Shown: positions 1-5,289, numbered from the stretch's first letter. The stretch is 5,289 bases of DNA from an uncultured Limnohabitans sp. (GCF_937889215.1 NZ_CALBEX010000461.1:1-5289), one strand, 5' to 3'. Made by a program: numbers and translations. The notes: generated from the sequence alone by a model not told the origin.

Positions 1-1
1 T

Positions 2-2017
2 TGCGCATTGGTGCCACCATCAACCGCGAGCCCGACCGGGGGCGCGGGCTTCATGGCTTTTGCGCCACGCGTGATGATGAACATGGCCGACTTGGCCTCC
101 ACTGGCTTGGTGCAGCCCGCCAGCCGCGTGAGCTGGCGCATGGCTGTGGCCGGCAGCGATGTAGCCGTGCGCCCATTTTTGCCTTGGGCGCAGGCCCAGG
201 CCGAAAAGCCGGAGGTGCGCGGCGTGAAAGTCGAGTCGCTGGACAGCGGCCGCCCCGAGATGCGCCAGACTCTGGACCGGGCCTCTCAATTTTTGAACCT
301 GGTGGCCTTGTTGGCCGCCTTGCTGTGCGCCGTGGCCGTGGCCTTGGCGGCACGCAGTTTTGCCGAGCGGCAGCTCGACGCCTGTGCTTTGTTGCGCGTT
401 TTGGGGCAAAGCCAGCGCACACTCACATTGAGCTACGGTCTCGAATTTCTGGGCGCTGGCCTGGTGGCCAGCGTGCTGGGTGTGCTGGCCGGTTATGGCG
501 TGCACCTGGGGTTTGTGCAGTTGCTCGCCGGTCTGGTCGATGCCAACTTGCCCGATGCCACGCTGCAGCCTGCGCTGATGGGTCTGGCCATGGGCTTGAC
601 GCTGTTGGTGGCCTTTGGTCTGCCGCCCGTGTTGCAGCTGGCCAAAGTGCCACCGCTGCGCGTGATCCGCCGCGACTTGGGCAGCGTGCAGGTGCGCTCG
701 GGTCTGGTGTTGGTGATGGGCTTGCTCGGCTTTGCTGTCACCTTGCTCATGGTCAGCCGCAACCTGACGCTGGGCCTGATCACGGTGGGTGGTTTCGCCG
801 TGGCGCTCCTGGTGTTTGCCGCTCTGGCGGCGGCAGCTTTGTTTGTGCTGCGCCGGGTGGTGCCAGACGAGTCGGCCCCGCGTTGGTTGCGCCTGGCCAC
901 GCGGCAGGTGGCGGCGCGGCCGGTGTTTGCGGTGGTGCAGGTCAGCGCCTTGTCGGTGGGCTTGTTGGCATTGGCTTTGCTGGTGTTGTTGCGCACCGAC
1001 CTGATCGCCAGCTGGCGTCAGGCCACGCCCGTGAATGCGCCCGATCGGTTTGTCATCAACGTGCAGCCTGATCAGGCCGAGGCCTTTTTGGCGCACCTGA
1101 AAAAAGCGGGCGTGCAGTCGCCCGATTGGTTCCCCATGATCCGGGGCCGACTGGTGGCCATCAATGGCCGCGTTGTGGGTCCGGACGACTTGGAAGCGGA
1201 CCGGGGCAAACGCTTGCTTGACCGCGAGATCAACCTCTCGCACAGCGCGATGTTGCCGGATCACAACCCGCTGGTGGCTGGACGCTGGCAGGTCGAAGAG
1301 GCCGACGGCGTGAGTGTGGAAGAGGGCATTGCCCAGGCGCTGGGCCTGAAGCTTGGGGATCGCCTGGGTTTTGACATTGCCGGTCAGCCGCACGAGGCCC
1401 GCGTCACCTCCCTGCGCAAGGTGGACTGGGCCTCGATGCGGGCCAATTTCTTCATGCTGTTCCCGGTCTCGCAAATGCCCGATTTGCCCATGACCTACAT
1501 GGCCGCTTTCCGGTCTCCACAGGGCGTGCCGGGTTTTGAAAACACCATGGTCAACGCCTTTCCCAACATCACCAGCGTGGACATGCGCAGCACGTTGGCG
1601 CAGGTGCAGCGGGTCATGGACCAGGTGATTCGGGCCGTGGAGTTTTTGTTTGCCTTCACTTTGGCAGCGGGCCTGATGGTGTTGCTGGCCGCAGTGGGCG
1701 CGAGCCGCCAAGCGCGTGAACGCGAATACGCCATCATGCGGGCGCTGGGCGCAGGCCGCAGCCTGCTGGCGCAGGTGCAGCGCACTGAGCTTTTGGGCAT
1801 AGGCTGGCTGGCCGGGTTCATGGCCAGTGGCATGGCCTTGGTGGTGGGCTGGGCCTTGGCCCGCTATGCCTTCGAATTTGCTTGGCAGCCACCCTTGTGG
1901 GCACCTCTGGCTGGAGGCGTGGCTGGTGCTTTGCTGGCCTGGGGTGCGGGCAGCCTGAGCTTGGCCGGGGTTTTGCGCCAGCCAGTGGTACAGACTTTGC
2001 GCCAGGCGGCGCAGTGA
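2..2017 (+). CDS. FtsX/MacB-type ABC transporter permease (YbbP-like), C-terminal part
   Basis: This is an inner-membrane permease of an ABC system, truncated by the left edge; the frame is already open at base 2 and the true start lies upstream. Numbering from the codon at base 8, I see hydrophobic segments near residues 96-118, 145-175, 187-209, 232-250, 255-282, 306-328, 541-565, 595-622 and 630-654. A soluble, presumably periplasmic MacB-like domain spans about 335-538. Two FtsX domains are evident: the first has DACALLRVLG (124-133), the second the family hallmark EREYAIMRALGAGRS (571-585). The upstream segment APRVMMNMADLASTGLVQP (19-37) resembles the E. coli YbbP periplasmic region. 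YbbP is about 800 residues, so roughly 130-170 residues are missing here. Family members pair with an ATPase (YbbA-like) that would be encoded outside the window. The substrate is unknown; envelope lipid or lipoprotein handling is only a guess. The gene is intact to its TGA stop. Confidence 0.9.
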   Translation, partial: CALVPPSTASPTGGAGFMAFAPRVMMNMADLASTGLVQPASRVSWRMAVAGSDVAVRPFLPWAQAQAEKPEVRGVKVESLDSGRPEMRQTLDRASQFLNLVALLAALLCAVAVALAARSFAERQLDACALLRVLGQSQRTLTLSYGLEFLGAGLVASVLGVLAGYGVHLGFVQLLAGLVDANLPDATLQPALMGLAMGLTLLVAFGLPPVLQLAKVPPLRVIRRDLGSVQVRSGLVLVMGLLGFAVTLLMVSRNLTLGLITVGGFAVALLVFAALAAAALFVLRRVVPDESAPRWLRLATRQVAARPVFAVVQVSALSVGLLALALLVLLRTDLIASWRQATPVNAPDRFVINVQPDQAEAFLAHLKKAGVQSPDWFPMIRGRLVAINGRVVGPDDLEADRGKRLLDREINLSHSAMLPDHNPLVAGRWQVEEADGVSVEEGIAQALGLKLGDRLGFDIAGQPHEARVTSLRKVDWASMRANFFMLFPVSQMPDLPMTYMAAFRSPQGVPGFENTMVNAFPNITSVDMRSTLAQVQRVMDQVIRAVEFLFAFTLAAGLMVLLAAVGASRQAREREYAIMRALGAGRSLLAQVQRTELLGIGWLAGFMASGMALVVGWALARYAFEFAWQPPLWAPLAGGVAGALLAWGAGSLSLAGVLRQPVVQTLRQAAQ

Positions 2018-2021
2018 AGCC

Positions 2022-2051
2022 TTTGGCTCGCCTCTTTTCGCATTGCACAAT
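2022..2051 (+). promoter_or_regulatory. Candidate sigma70 promoter for the truncated hemoglobin gene
   Basis: TTGGCT at 2023-2028 and CACAAT at 2046-2051 are separated by 17 bp, matching four of six consensus bases each. Transcription would then begin about 7-9 bases after the -10 box, at or within a base or two of the ATG at 2060. This suggests a leaderless mRNA, which fits the absence of a good Shine-Dalgarno sequence in front of that ATG. The two hexamers are imperfect, so this remains an inference; read-through from the permease gene is the alternative. Confidence 0.35.
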
Positions 2052-2059
2052 CGAGCCCT

Positions 2060-2464
2060 ATGAACACCGAAGAAAAGCCCCCCTTGGATACCCCGTTTGC
2101 TTGGATCGGCGGCGAAGCGGCTGTGCGCAGTTTGGCTGACCGCTTTTATGACCTGATGGACATCGAGCCAGGCTACAAGGCGTTGCGCGATGCACACGGC
2201 AGCACTTTGCAAGATGCCCGCGACAAACTGTTTTGGTTTTTGTGCGGTTGGCTGGGCGGGCCGGAGCATTACACCGAGCGTTTTGGTCACCCACGTTTGC
2301 GCATGCGCCACATGCCATTTTCGATTGGCGTGCTCGAGCGCGACCAATGGTTGGCCTGCATGGACCAGGCCATGACCGAGACGCATGTTGACCCCGTGCT
2401 GCGCGAGCGGCTCAATGCCAGCTTTTTCAAAACCGGCGATTGGATGCGCAACCGGGGCGATTGA
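2060..2464 (+). CDS. Group II truncated hemoglobin (TrHbII)
   Basis: This is a 134-residue cytoplasmic heme protein of the 2-on-2 globin fold, family TrHbO/group II. Members bind O2 and other diatomic ligands and are implicated in oxygen, NO or peroxide chemistry; the role here is not shown. The diagnostic features are visible: the N-terminal IGG (16-18), RFYDLM with the B10 tyrosine at Y30, FLCGWLGGP (60-68), then GHPRLRMRHMPFSIG (76-90) with the proximal F8 histidine at H84, followed by ERDQWLACM with the group-II-specific G8 tryptophan at W97. H46 probably lies at or next to the CD1 position. Length and motif order are complete. The gene starts 42 bp after the permease stop, with only GAG at 2053-2055 as a weak ribosome-binding signal. 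A short co-transcript with the permease or its own leaderless promoter are both possible. Confidence 0.95.
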   Translation: MNTEEKPPLDTPFAWIGGEAAVRSLADRFYDLMDIEPGYKALRDAHGSTLQDARDKLFWFLCGWLGGPEHYTERFGHPRLRMRHMPFSIGVLERDQWLACMDQAMTETHVDPVLRERLNASFFKTGDWMRNRGD

Positions 2465-2513
2465 GGTGCGCCCGATGGGCTTGTGCGCCGTGCATGTCCC
2501 CTAACGTCTAGCC

Positions 2514-2517
2514 AGGA
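2514..2517 (+). promoter_or_regulatory. Ribosome binding site that fixes a GTG start
   Basis: AGGA lies 6 bases before the GTG at 2524. An in-frame TAG at 2509-2511 rules out any earlier start, and the encoded protein has no internal methionine before residue 189, so GTG is very likely the real initiation codon. Confidence 0.75.
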
Positions 2518-2523
2518 TCTACT

Positions 2524-3162
2524 GTGAAAATCAACGCCTTGCAAGACCTGAAAAAAGTCCGCCAGAAGCTGGCCGAAGCCCACGCGCAAGCCCAGGCCGA
2601 GGCGGCTGCTCAGGCCTTGGCTGCTCGCAAGCGCGACGCCGAAAGCAACCTGTTTGTGCGGGCTGTAGGTGTCGTGCAGCGCTTGCCTGCGCACGGCCAA
2701 GTCCAGTTGGAAGGTCCAAGCCCGGCCCCGATCGCACACCAACGCCAAAAGGACGACGAGGCGGTGCTGCGCGATTGCCTGAGCGACGAGTTTGACGCCA
2801 GCACCTTGCTTGACACCGATGATGCGCTGAGCTTTCGACGCCCCGGCATTGGCCGTGATGTGATCCACAAGCTGCGCAAAGGAGATTGGTCGATTCAGCG
2901 CGAGATCGATTTACATGGCCTGCGCAGCGATGAGGCCCGCTTGGCATTGTCCGAGTTCATCCGGCAGGCGCAACGCCAAGGCTTGCGCTGCTTGCGCGTG
3001 GTGCATGGCAAAGGCTTGGGCTCGCCCGGCAAGACGCCAGTGCTCAAGTCCAAAGTGCACAGTTGGCTGGTGCAAAAAAACCAGGTTATGGCTTTCGTCC
3101 AGGCCAAGCCCGCAGAAGGCGGTGCCGGGGCCTTGTTGGTCTTGCTCAAGCCGGGCGGCTGA
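2524..3162 (+). CDS. Smr-domain protein (Smr/MutS2-type putative nuclease)
   Basis: This is a 212-residue stand-alone Smr-domain protein. Residues 5-40 are Ala/Gln/Lys/Glu-rich and look like a helical or coiled-coil arm; 45-100 are low in recognisable motifs; the Smr module covers about 125-210. It contains IDLHG (128-132), with D129 and H131 at the positions of the catalytic DxH of E. coli SmrB, and VVHGKGLGSPGK (159-170), the glycine-rich loop. The preceding FRRPGIGRDVIHKLRKGDW (104-122) matches the linker found before Smr domains in E. coli SmrA and SmrB. SmrB cleaves mRNA at collided ribosomes; that is established for SmrB, and only an inference here. The linker looks more SmrA-like, while the intact DLHG is SmrB-like, so I give no symbol. 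The gene starts with GTG 59 bp after the hemoglobin stop and converges on apaH. Confidence 0.9.
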   Translation: MKINALQDLKKVRQKLAEAHAQAQAEAAAQALAARKRDAESNLFVRAVGVVQRLPAHGQVQLEGPSPAPIAHQRQKDDEAVLRDCLSDEFDASTLLDTDDALSFRRPGIGRDVIHKLRKGDWSIQREIDLHGLRSDEARLALSEFIRQAQRQGLRCLRVVHGKGLGSPGKTPVLKSKVHSWLVQKNQVMAFVQAKPAEGGAGALLVLLKPGG

Positions 3163-3171
3163 GGGAGGCAG

Positions 3172-3999
3172 TTAACCCGGCACCTGCGCCTGTTCGCAAG
3201 CCACTTCAACCCATTCACGTTGACCGTTCTCGTCTTGGCGCATGGCGCTCAGGCAGCCGCCCCAGACGCATCCGGTGTCCAATGCCCAGACGTCATTGCG
3301 CTCTTGTCGGCCCAGCGTGGACCAGTGGCCAAAAGCTACCGTGATGTCGGCCGTGCGCCGCCCGGGTACATCGAACCAAGGCATGAAACCCTCCGGCGCC
3401 TGTGCGGCACTGTCTTTGGTGGCAAATTCCATCGTGCCATCGGCAGCGCAAAAACGCAGCCGCGTCAGCGCGTTGACCACCACGCGCCAGCGGTCCATGC
3501 CCTGCAAGTCATCGTGCCAAGCGGCGGGTTGGTTGCCATACATCTGGGCTAAAAAATCAGGCAAGTCTGGTCCGCGCAAAACGCCTTGGACCTCGTCCGC
3601 CAAGGACAGGGTTTGCGTCAGTGTCCAGTCGGGCAAGACCCCGGCATGCACCGACAAAACCCCGTGAGACCACAGCGCCAAGTGCTGCTGGCGCAGCCAA
3701 CCGATCAGTGCGCTTCGGTCGGGCGCTTGCAGCAGGCCATCCAAGGTGTCAAGCCGTTTGGGTCGGCTGTGGCCATAAGCCACGGCCAGGGCGTGCAAAT
3801 CGTGGTTGCCCAGCAGGCACTGCACGCTGCCTTGCAATGTCATCAAGCGGCGCAGGACGCCCACAGAGTCCGGGCCCCGGTTGACCAAGTCGCCCAAAAC
3901 CACCAAGTGGTCACGGCTGGGTGAAAAAGCCACTTTGTCCAGCAAGCGGCCCAGCGGGGCATCGCAGCCTTGAATATCGCCGATCCAGTAAACAGCCAT
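3172..3999 (-). CDS. apaH: Symmetrical bis(5'-nucleosyl)-tetraphosphatase (diadenosine tetraphosphate hydrolase)
   Basis: This 275-residue cytoplasmic metallophosphoesterase splits Ap4A symmetrically into two ADP, and in E. coli also removes Np4 caps from RNA. E. coli ApaH is about 280 residues, so this is full length. The metal-binding blocks occur in order: GDIQG (7-11), GDLVNRGPDS (36-45), GNHD (64-67), VHAG (117-120), FGHW (223-226) and LDTGCVWGGCLSA (240-252). The ApaH-specific VVNALTRLRFC lies at 174-184. The ATG is preceded on the minus strand by AAGGA (forward 4004-4008) at 4 bases, a good ribosome-binding site. In enterobacteria apaH lies with ksgA and apaG; here it stands alone, convergent with the Smr gene (9 bp between stop codons) and divergent from the H-NS gene. 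Confidence 0.97.
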   Translation of the reverse strand: MAVYWIGDIQGCDAPLGRLLDKVAFSPSRDHLVVLGDLVNRGPDSVGVLRRLMTLQGSVQCLLGNHDLHALAVAYGHSRPKRLDTLDGLLQAPDRSALIGWLRQQHLALWSHGVLSVHAGVLPDWTLTQTLSLADEVQGVLRGPDLPDFLAQMYGNQPAAWHDDLQGMDRWRVVVNALTRLRFCAADGTMEFATKDSAAQAPEGFMPWFDVPGRRTADITVAFGHWSTLGRQERNDVWALDTGCVWGGCLSAMRQDENGQREWVEVACEQAQVPG

Positions 4000-4022
4000 T
4001 TTTTCCTTAAATTAAAAAACAA

Positions 4023-4043
4023 GGTCCGTTAATAGGGTGGACC
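4023..4043. repeat. Inverted repeat GGTCC-N11-GGACC upstream of apaH
   Basis: Five-base perfect arms at 4023-4027 and 4039-4043 flank an 11-base centre. The repeat lies 24 bp from the apaH start codon and could form a weak leader hairpin or an operator. No T-run follows on either strand that would make it a convincing terminator. Part of it recurs further right: CCGTTAAT at 4026-4033 and 4130-4137, and TGGACCGGTT at 4038-4047 against TGGACAGGTT at 4108-4117. Confidence 0.4.
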
Positions 4044-4050
4044 GGTTGGA

Positions 4051-4079
4051 ATTGTCGTCCCGATAGATGAAAACGCCAA
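4051..4079 (-). promoter_or_regulatory. Candidate apaH promoter
   Basis: On the minus strand TTGGCG (forward 4074-4079) is followed after 17 bp by GACAAT (forward 4051-4056). Each hexamer matches the sigma70 consensus at four of six positions. Transcription would start near 4044-4047, which places the inverted repeat at 4023-4043 inside the apaH leader. This is a motif call only, and other weak -10-like sequences exist nearby. Confidence 0.25.
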
Positions 4080-4113
4080 CCTTTGCGAGCGCTCCAAGTT
4101 GAGGTATTGGACA

Positions 4114-4144
4114 GGTTCGGTTTTCAATGCCGTTAATCTGAACC
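4114..4144. repeat. Inverted repeat GGTTCGG / CTGAACC
   Basis: The arms at 4114-4120 and 4138-4144 pair over seven positions including one G-T pair, around a 17-base loop that contains the second copy of CCGTTAAT. It lies between the apaH and H-NS genes, directly beside another inverted repeat. It may be an operator or an RNA hairpin; the pairing is modest and could be chance. Confidence 0.3.
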
Positions 4145-4145
4145 A

Positions 4146-4170
4146 GTGTGGCTGTCTGAATAATCCACAC
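4146..4170. repeat. Inverted repeat GTGTGG-N13-CCACAC
   Basis: Six-base perfect arms at 4146-4151 and 4165-4170 flank a 13-base centre. The spacing of about two helical turns between arm centres fits a dimeric regulator site, but I do not recognise the motif. It sits just upstream of the AT-rich H-NS-gene promoter region, about 35-60 bp from the proposed -35 box. Confidence 0.35.
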
Positions 4171-4254
4171 ATGTAAAGTTATTTAAAAAAAGAATGCGTT
4201 TCTTTCAAATCAAGACACAGCTTGTTGTATATTCATGCTTTCATATTTTTAATT
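4171..4254. other. AT-rich promoter-proximal tract upstream of the H-NS-family gene
   Basis: By hand count this 84-base stretch has 20 G or C bases (about 24%), in sharp contrast to the GC-rich genes on the left. It contains A7 and several T-runs and TA steps. H-NS-family proteins bind such DNA and many repress their own promoters, so this is a natural candidate for autoregulation. The composition is observed; the binding is inferred. Confidence 0.55.
4204..4233 (+). promoter_or_regulatory. Candidate sigma70 promoter of the H-NS-family gene
   Basis: TTCAAA (4204-4209, four of six -35 bases) and TATATT (4228-4233, five of six -10 bases) are 18 bp apart. The start would fall near 4240, giving a leader of about 25 bases that includes the GGAG ribosome-binding site at 4255-4258. 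The promoter lies wholly inside the AT-rich tract. Confidence 0.45.
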
Positions 4255-4266
4255 GGAGTGCTAACC

Positions 4267-4566
4267 ATGTCACAAACTTATAAAGAATTATTGCAGCAGC
4301 ACGAAGCTTTGGAGTTGGCCATTGCCCAAGCCCGTCAAAATGAAATTTCAAGTGCCGTTGCCAAAGTTCGCGAATTGGTGGCCGAGTATGGCTTGACAGT
4401 CCAAGACATTTTTCCAGGTCGTGGCGGCAAAACTGGCACAGTCAAGGCGGCCAGCAAGGTGGCGGCCAAGTACCGCGATGAGGCGACAGGCCAGACTTGG
4501 ACCGGTCGCGGCAAAGCTCCCAAGTGGATCGAAGGCAAGGACCGCACACCTTTTATCATTGCCTAA
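4267..4566 (+). CDS. H-NS-family nucleoid-associated protein
   Basis: This is a 99-residue DNA-binding protein of the H-NS histone family, which coats AT-rich DNA in the nucleoid and silences genes, often horizontally acquired ones. Residues 3-45 are helical and heptad-like, fitting the oligomerisation domain; 46-65 form a Gly/Lys-rich linker; 68-95 are the C-terminal DNA-binding domain with YRDEATGQTWTGRGKAPKW (69-87), including the conserved W78, P85 and W87. The minor-groove loop reads RGK where E. coli H-NS has QGR. At 99 residues it is shorter than E. coli H-NS (137) but normal for the small betaproteobacterial forms. I chose the ATG at 4267 because GGAG lies 8 bases upstream; a TTG at 4222 would add a hydrophobic stretch not seen in the family. 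A strong terminator follows, so it is probably monocistronic. Its base composition is less GC-rich than the left-hand genes. Confidence 0.93.
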   Translation: MSQTYKELLQQHEALELAIAQARQNEISSAVAKVRELVAEYGLTVQDIFPGRGGKTGTVKAASKVAAKYRDEATGQTWTGRGKAPKWIEGKDRTPFIIA

Positions 4567-4639
4567 TTGGATGGCGAACTGAACGGTTCACGACAATGTG
4601 AGCCTTTCATATGCGCCCAAGCCATGGCCATGTTCATGC

Positions 4640-4664
4640 AACCCCGCATTGGCGGGGTTTTTAT
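4640..4664 (+). terminator. Rho-independent terminator of the H-NS-family gene
   Basis: AACCCCGC (4640-4647) pairs perfectly with GCGGGGTT (4652-4659) around the four-base loop ATTG, and the right arm runs into a T-rich tail at 4658-4665. It lies 73 bp after the H-NS-gene stop and insulates it from the next gene. Confidence 0.9.
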
Positions 4665-4675
4665 TGCGCGAACGT

Positions 4676-4719
4676 TTGAGGTGATTCCCCAGTTGGGCGA
4701 TACAATTCATTTTTATAAT
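4676..4719 (+). promoter_or_regulatory. Promoter region of the RfaH-like gene, two possible -10 boxes
   Basis: Two -10-like boxes follow each other: TACAAT at 4701-4706 and a perfect TATAAT at 4714-4719. Possible -35 elements are TTGAGG at 4676-4681 (19 bp from the first box) and TTGGGC at 4693-4698 (15 bp from the second), neither ideally spaced. Starts would fall near 4713 or 4726, leaving leaders of about 24 or 11 bases before the ATG. The non-ideal -35 spacing hints at activator dependence, but that is inference. Confidence 0.55.
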
Positions 4720-4736
4720 AAAGCTGCAGATTTTGA

Positions 4737-5289
4737 ATGAGCGGATTGAACGATTTGGACTACGGCGACGTTGAAAATCAGACGGTTGACCGTTGGTATT
4801 TGGTGTATTCCAAACCCAGGCAAGAGGCTGTGGCCCATGCCAATCTGGCACAACAGGGGTTTGAAGCGTATTTGCCGCTGTTTAAGAAATTCAAAAAAAC
4901 CGAACAAGGGCCCGTGGCGCTGTTCGAGCCCATGTTTCCCAGGTACGTCTTGTTTCGCCCCATGAGGGCCGAGCAAAGTATTTCAGTGGTGCGCAGCACC
5001 AAAGGGGTGGCGACATTGGTGCGTTTTGGCTTCGAGCCCGCTTTGTTGCATGACGACTTGGTGAGACAAATTCGTCAGATGGAGCAAGAACGTGATCAGG
5101 CCACCCTCCAAGAGCTGAGCCAATTGAAGGTCGGACAAGCGGTGCGACTCAAGCACACGGCCCTCGGTGCCATTGAGGGCTTGGTGCAAAACGTGTCGAG
5201 TCAGCGTGTTGCTGTTTTGTTGGAAATTTTGGGGCGACCCACTGTGGTGCAGGTGGCGCACCACCAAGTCGAAGCCGCGAGCTCAGTCT
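4737..5289 (+). CDS. NusG-paralog transcription antiterminator, RfaH/UpxY type, 3' end cut
   Basis: 184 residues are visible and the reading frame is open at the right edge. The protein is a specialised NusG paralog that would bind RNA polymerase and keep it elongating, often also linking it to ribosomes. The NGN domain covers about 19-118: RWYLVYSKPRQE (19-30), LAQQGFEAYLPL (37-48), LFEPMFPRYVLFRP (62-75) and STKGVATLVRFG (87-98), which closely parallel WYLLYCK, EPLFPNYLF and TRGVSHFVRFG of E. coli RfaH. A KOW-type C-terminal domain starts near 130 (KVGQAVRL) and includes EILGRPTVVQV (163-173), a NusG-like strand. The domain end suggests few residues are missing. The ATG at 4737 gives an 18-residue acidic extension before the NGN domain and has no clear Shine-Dalgarno; TTG at 4746 or 4755 are alternatives. 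It follows the H-NS-gene terminator with its own promoter. RfaH-like genes usually serve surface-polysaccharide operons, so such a cluster may follow. Confidence 0.88.
   Translation, partial: MSGLNDLDYGDVENQTVDRWYLVYSKPRQEAVAHANLAQQGFEAYLPLFKKFKKTEQGPVALFEPMFPRYVLFRPMRAEQSISVVRSTKGVATLVRFGFEPALLHDDLVRQIRQMEQERDQATLQELSQLKVGQAVRLKHTALGAIEGLVQNVSSQRVAVLLEILGRPTVVQVAHHQVEAASSV

Noticed and set aside
1..1071. A forward 356-codon open frame overlapping the permease
   Set aside because: It is a frame-shifted shadow with Arg/Gly/Ala-rich low-complexity content, while the overlapping frame encodes a convincing FtsX-family permease.
20..2386. A 788-codon open frame on the minus strand across the permease and hemoglobin genes
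   Set aside because: Its product is rich in Gln, His, Arg and Ala without domain motifs, and it lies antisense to two clearly recognisable genes. GC-biased third positions in the real genes suppress stops on the opposite strand.
2465..2489. Small hairpin around GCCCGATGGGC after the hemoglobin stop, considered as a terminator
   Set aside because: The core stem is four pairs with only weak outer pairing, and no T-run follows.
3150..3181. GCCGGG...CCCGGC inverted repeat between the convergent Smr and apaH genes, considered as a bidirectional terminator
   Set aside because: The arms are six bases with a 20-base loop and no T-run on either strand; too weak to call.
4222..4266. N-terminal extension of the H-NS-family protein starting at TTG 4222
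   Set aside because: The extension would be hydrophobic and overlaps the -10 region; the ATG at 4267 has a good ribosome-binding site and gives the family's normal N-terminus.
4000..4266. A small gene or structured RNA in the apaH/H-NS gap
   Set aside because: No open frame with a ribosome-binding site and no recognisable riboswitch or tRNA fold; only short repeats, which are reported separately.
4580..4590. TGAAC-G-GTTCA near-palindrome after the H-NS-gene stop
   Set aside because: It is short, far from the next promoter, and not repeated elsewhere in the window; probably chance.
4623..4632. CATGGCCATG perfect 10-bp palindrome
   Set aside because: It is a single occurrence with no loop or nearby regulatory context; likely chance.

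Overview
The window looks like ordinary chromosomal DNA of a betaproteobacterium. The most likely home is Burkholderiales, perhaps a Comamonadaceae such as a Limnohabitans- or Rhodoferax-like bacterium. This rests on the gene families, the GC-rich codon use, the short H-NS-family protein and the weak Shine-Dalgarno signals. The genus is an inference only. Four genes are complete and two are cut by the window ends. I see no RNA gene, CRISPR array, insertion sequence or attachment site.

Bases 2-3162 hold three forward genes: the C-terminal part of a large FtsX/MacB-type ABC transporter permease (YbbP-like), a complete group II truncated hemoglobin, and a Smr-domain protein with an intact DLHG motif. 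Facing them, with only 9 bp between stop codons, is apaH on the minus strand, the diadenosine tetraphosphate hydrolase.

Bases 4000-4266 separate the divergent apaH and H-NS-family genes. The apaH-proximal part carries several inverted and direct repeats. The part next to the H-NS gene is strongly AT-rich (about 24% GC by hand count over 4171-4254) and holds a plausible sigma70 promoter. The H-NS-family gene ends in a textbook intrinsic terminator at 4640-4664.

Immediately after that terminator, a new promoter region with two consensus-like -10 boxes drives a NusG-paralog gene of the RfaH/UpxY type, which runs off the right edge. Such proteins usually sit at or near the head of long surface-polysaccharide operons, so a polysaccharide cluster may begin just beyond the window. 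The most interesting aspects are the adjacency of a likely xenogeneic silencer and a likely anti-silencing antiterminator, the possible leaderless or near-leaderless starts of the hemoglobin and RfaH-like genes, and the repeat-rich apaH/H-NS intergenic region. I found no convincing previously undescribed multi-gene system.
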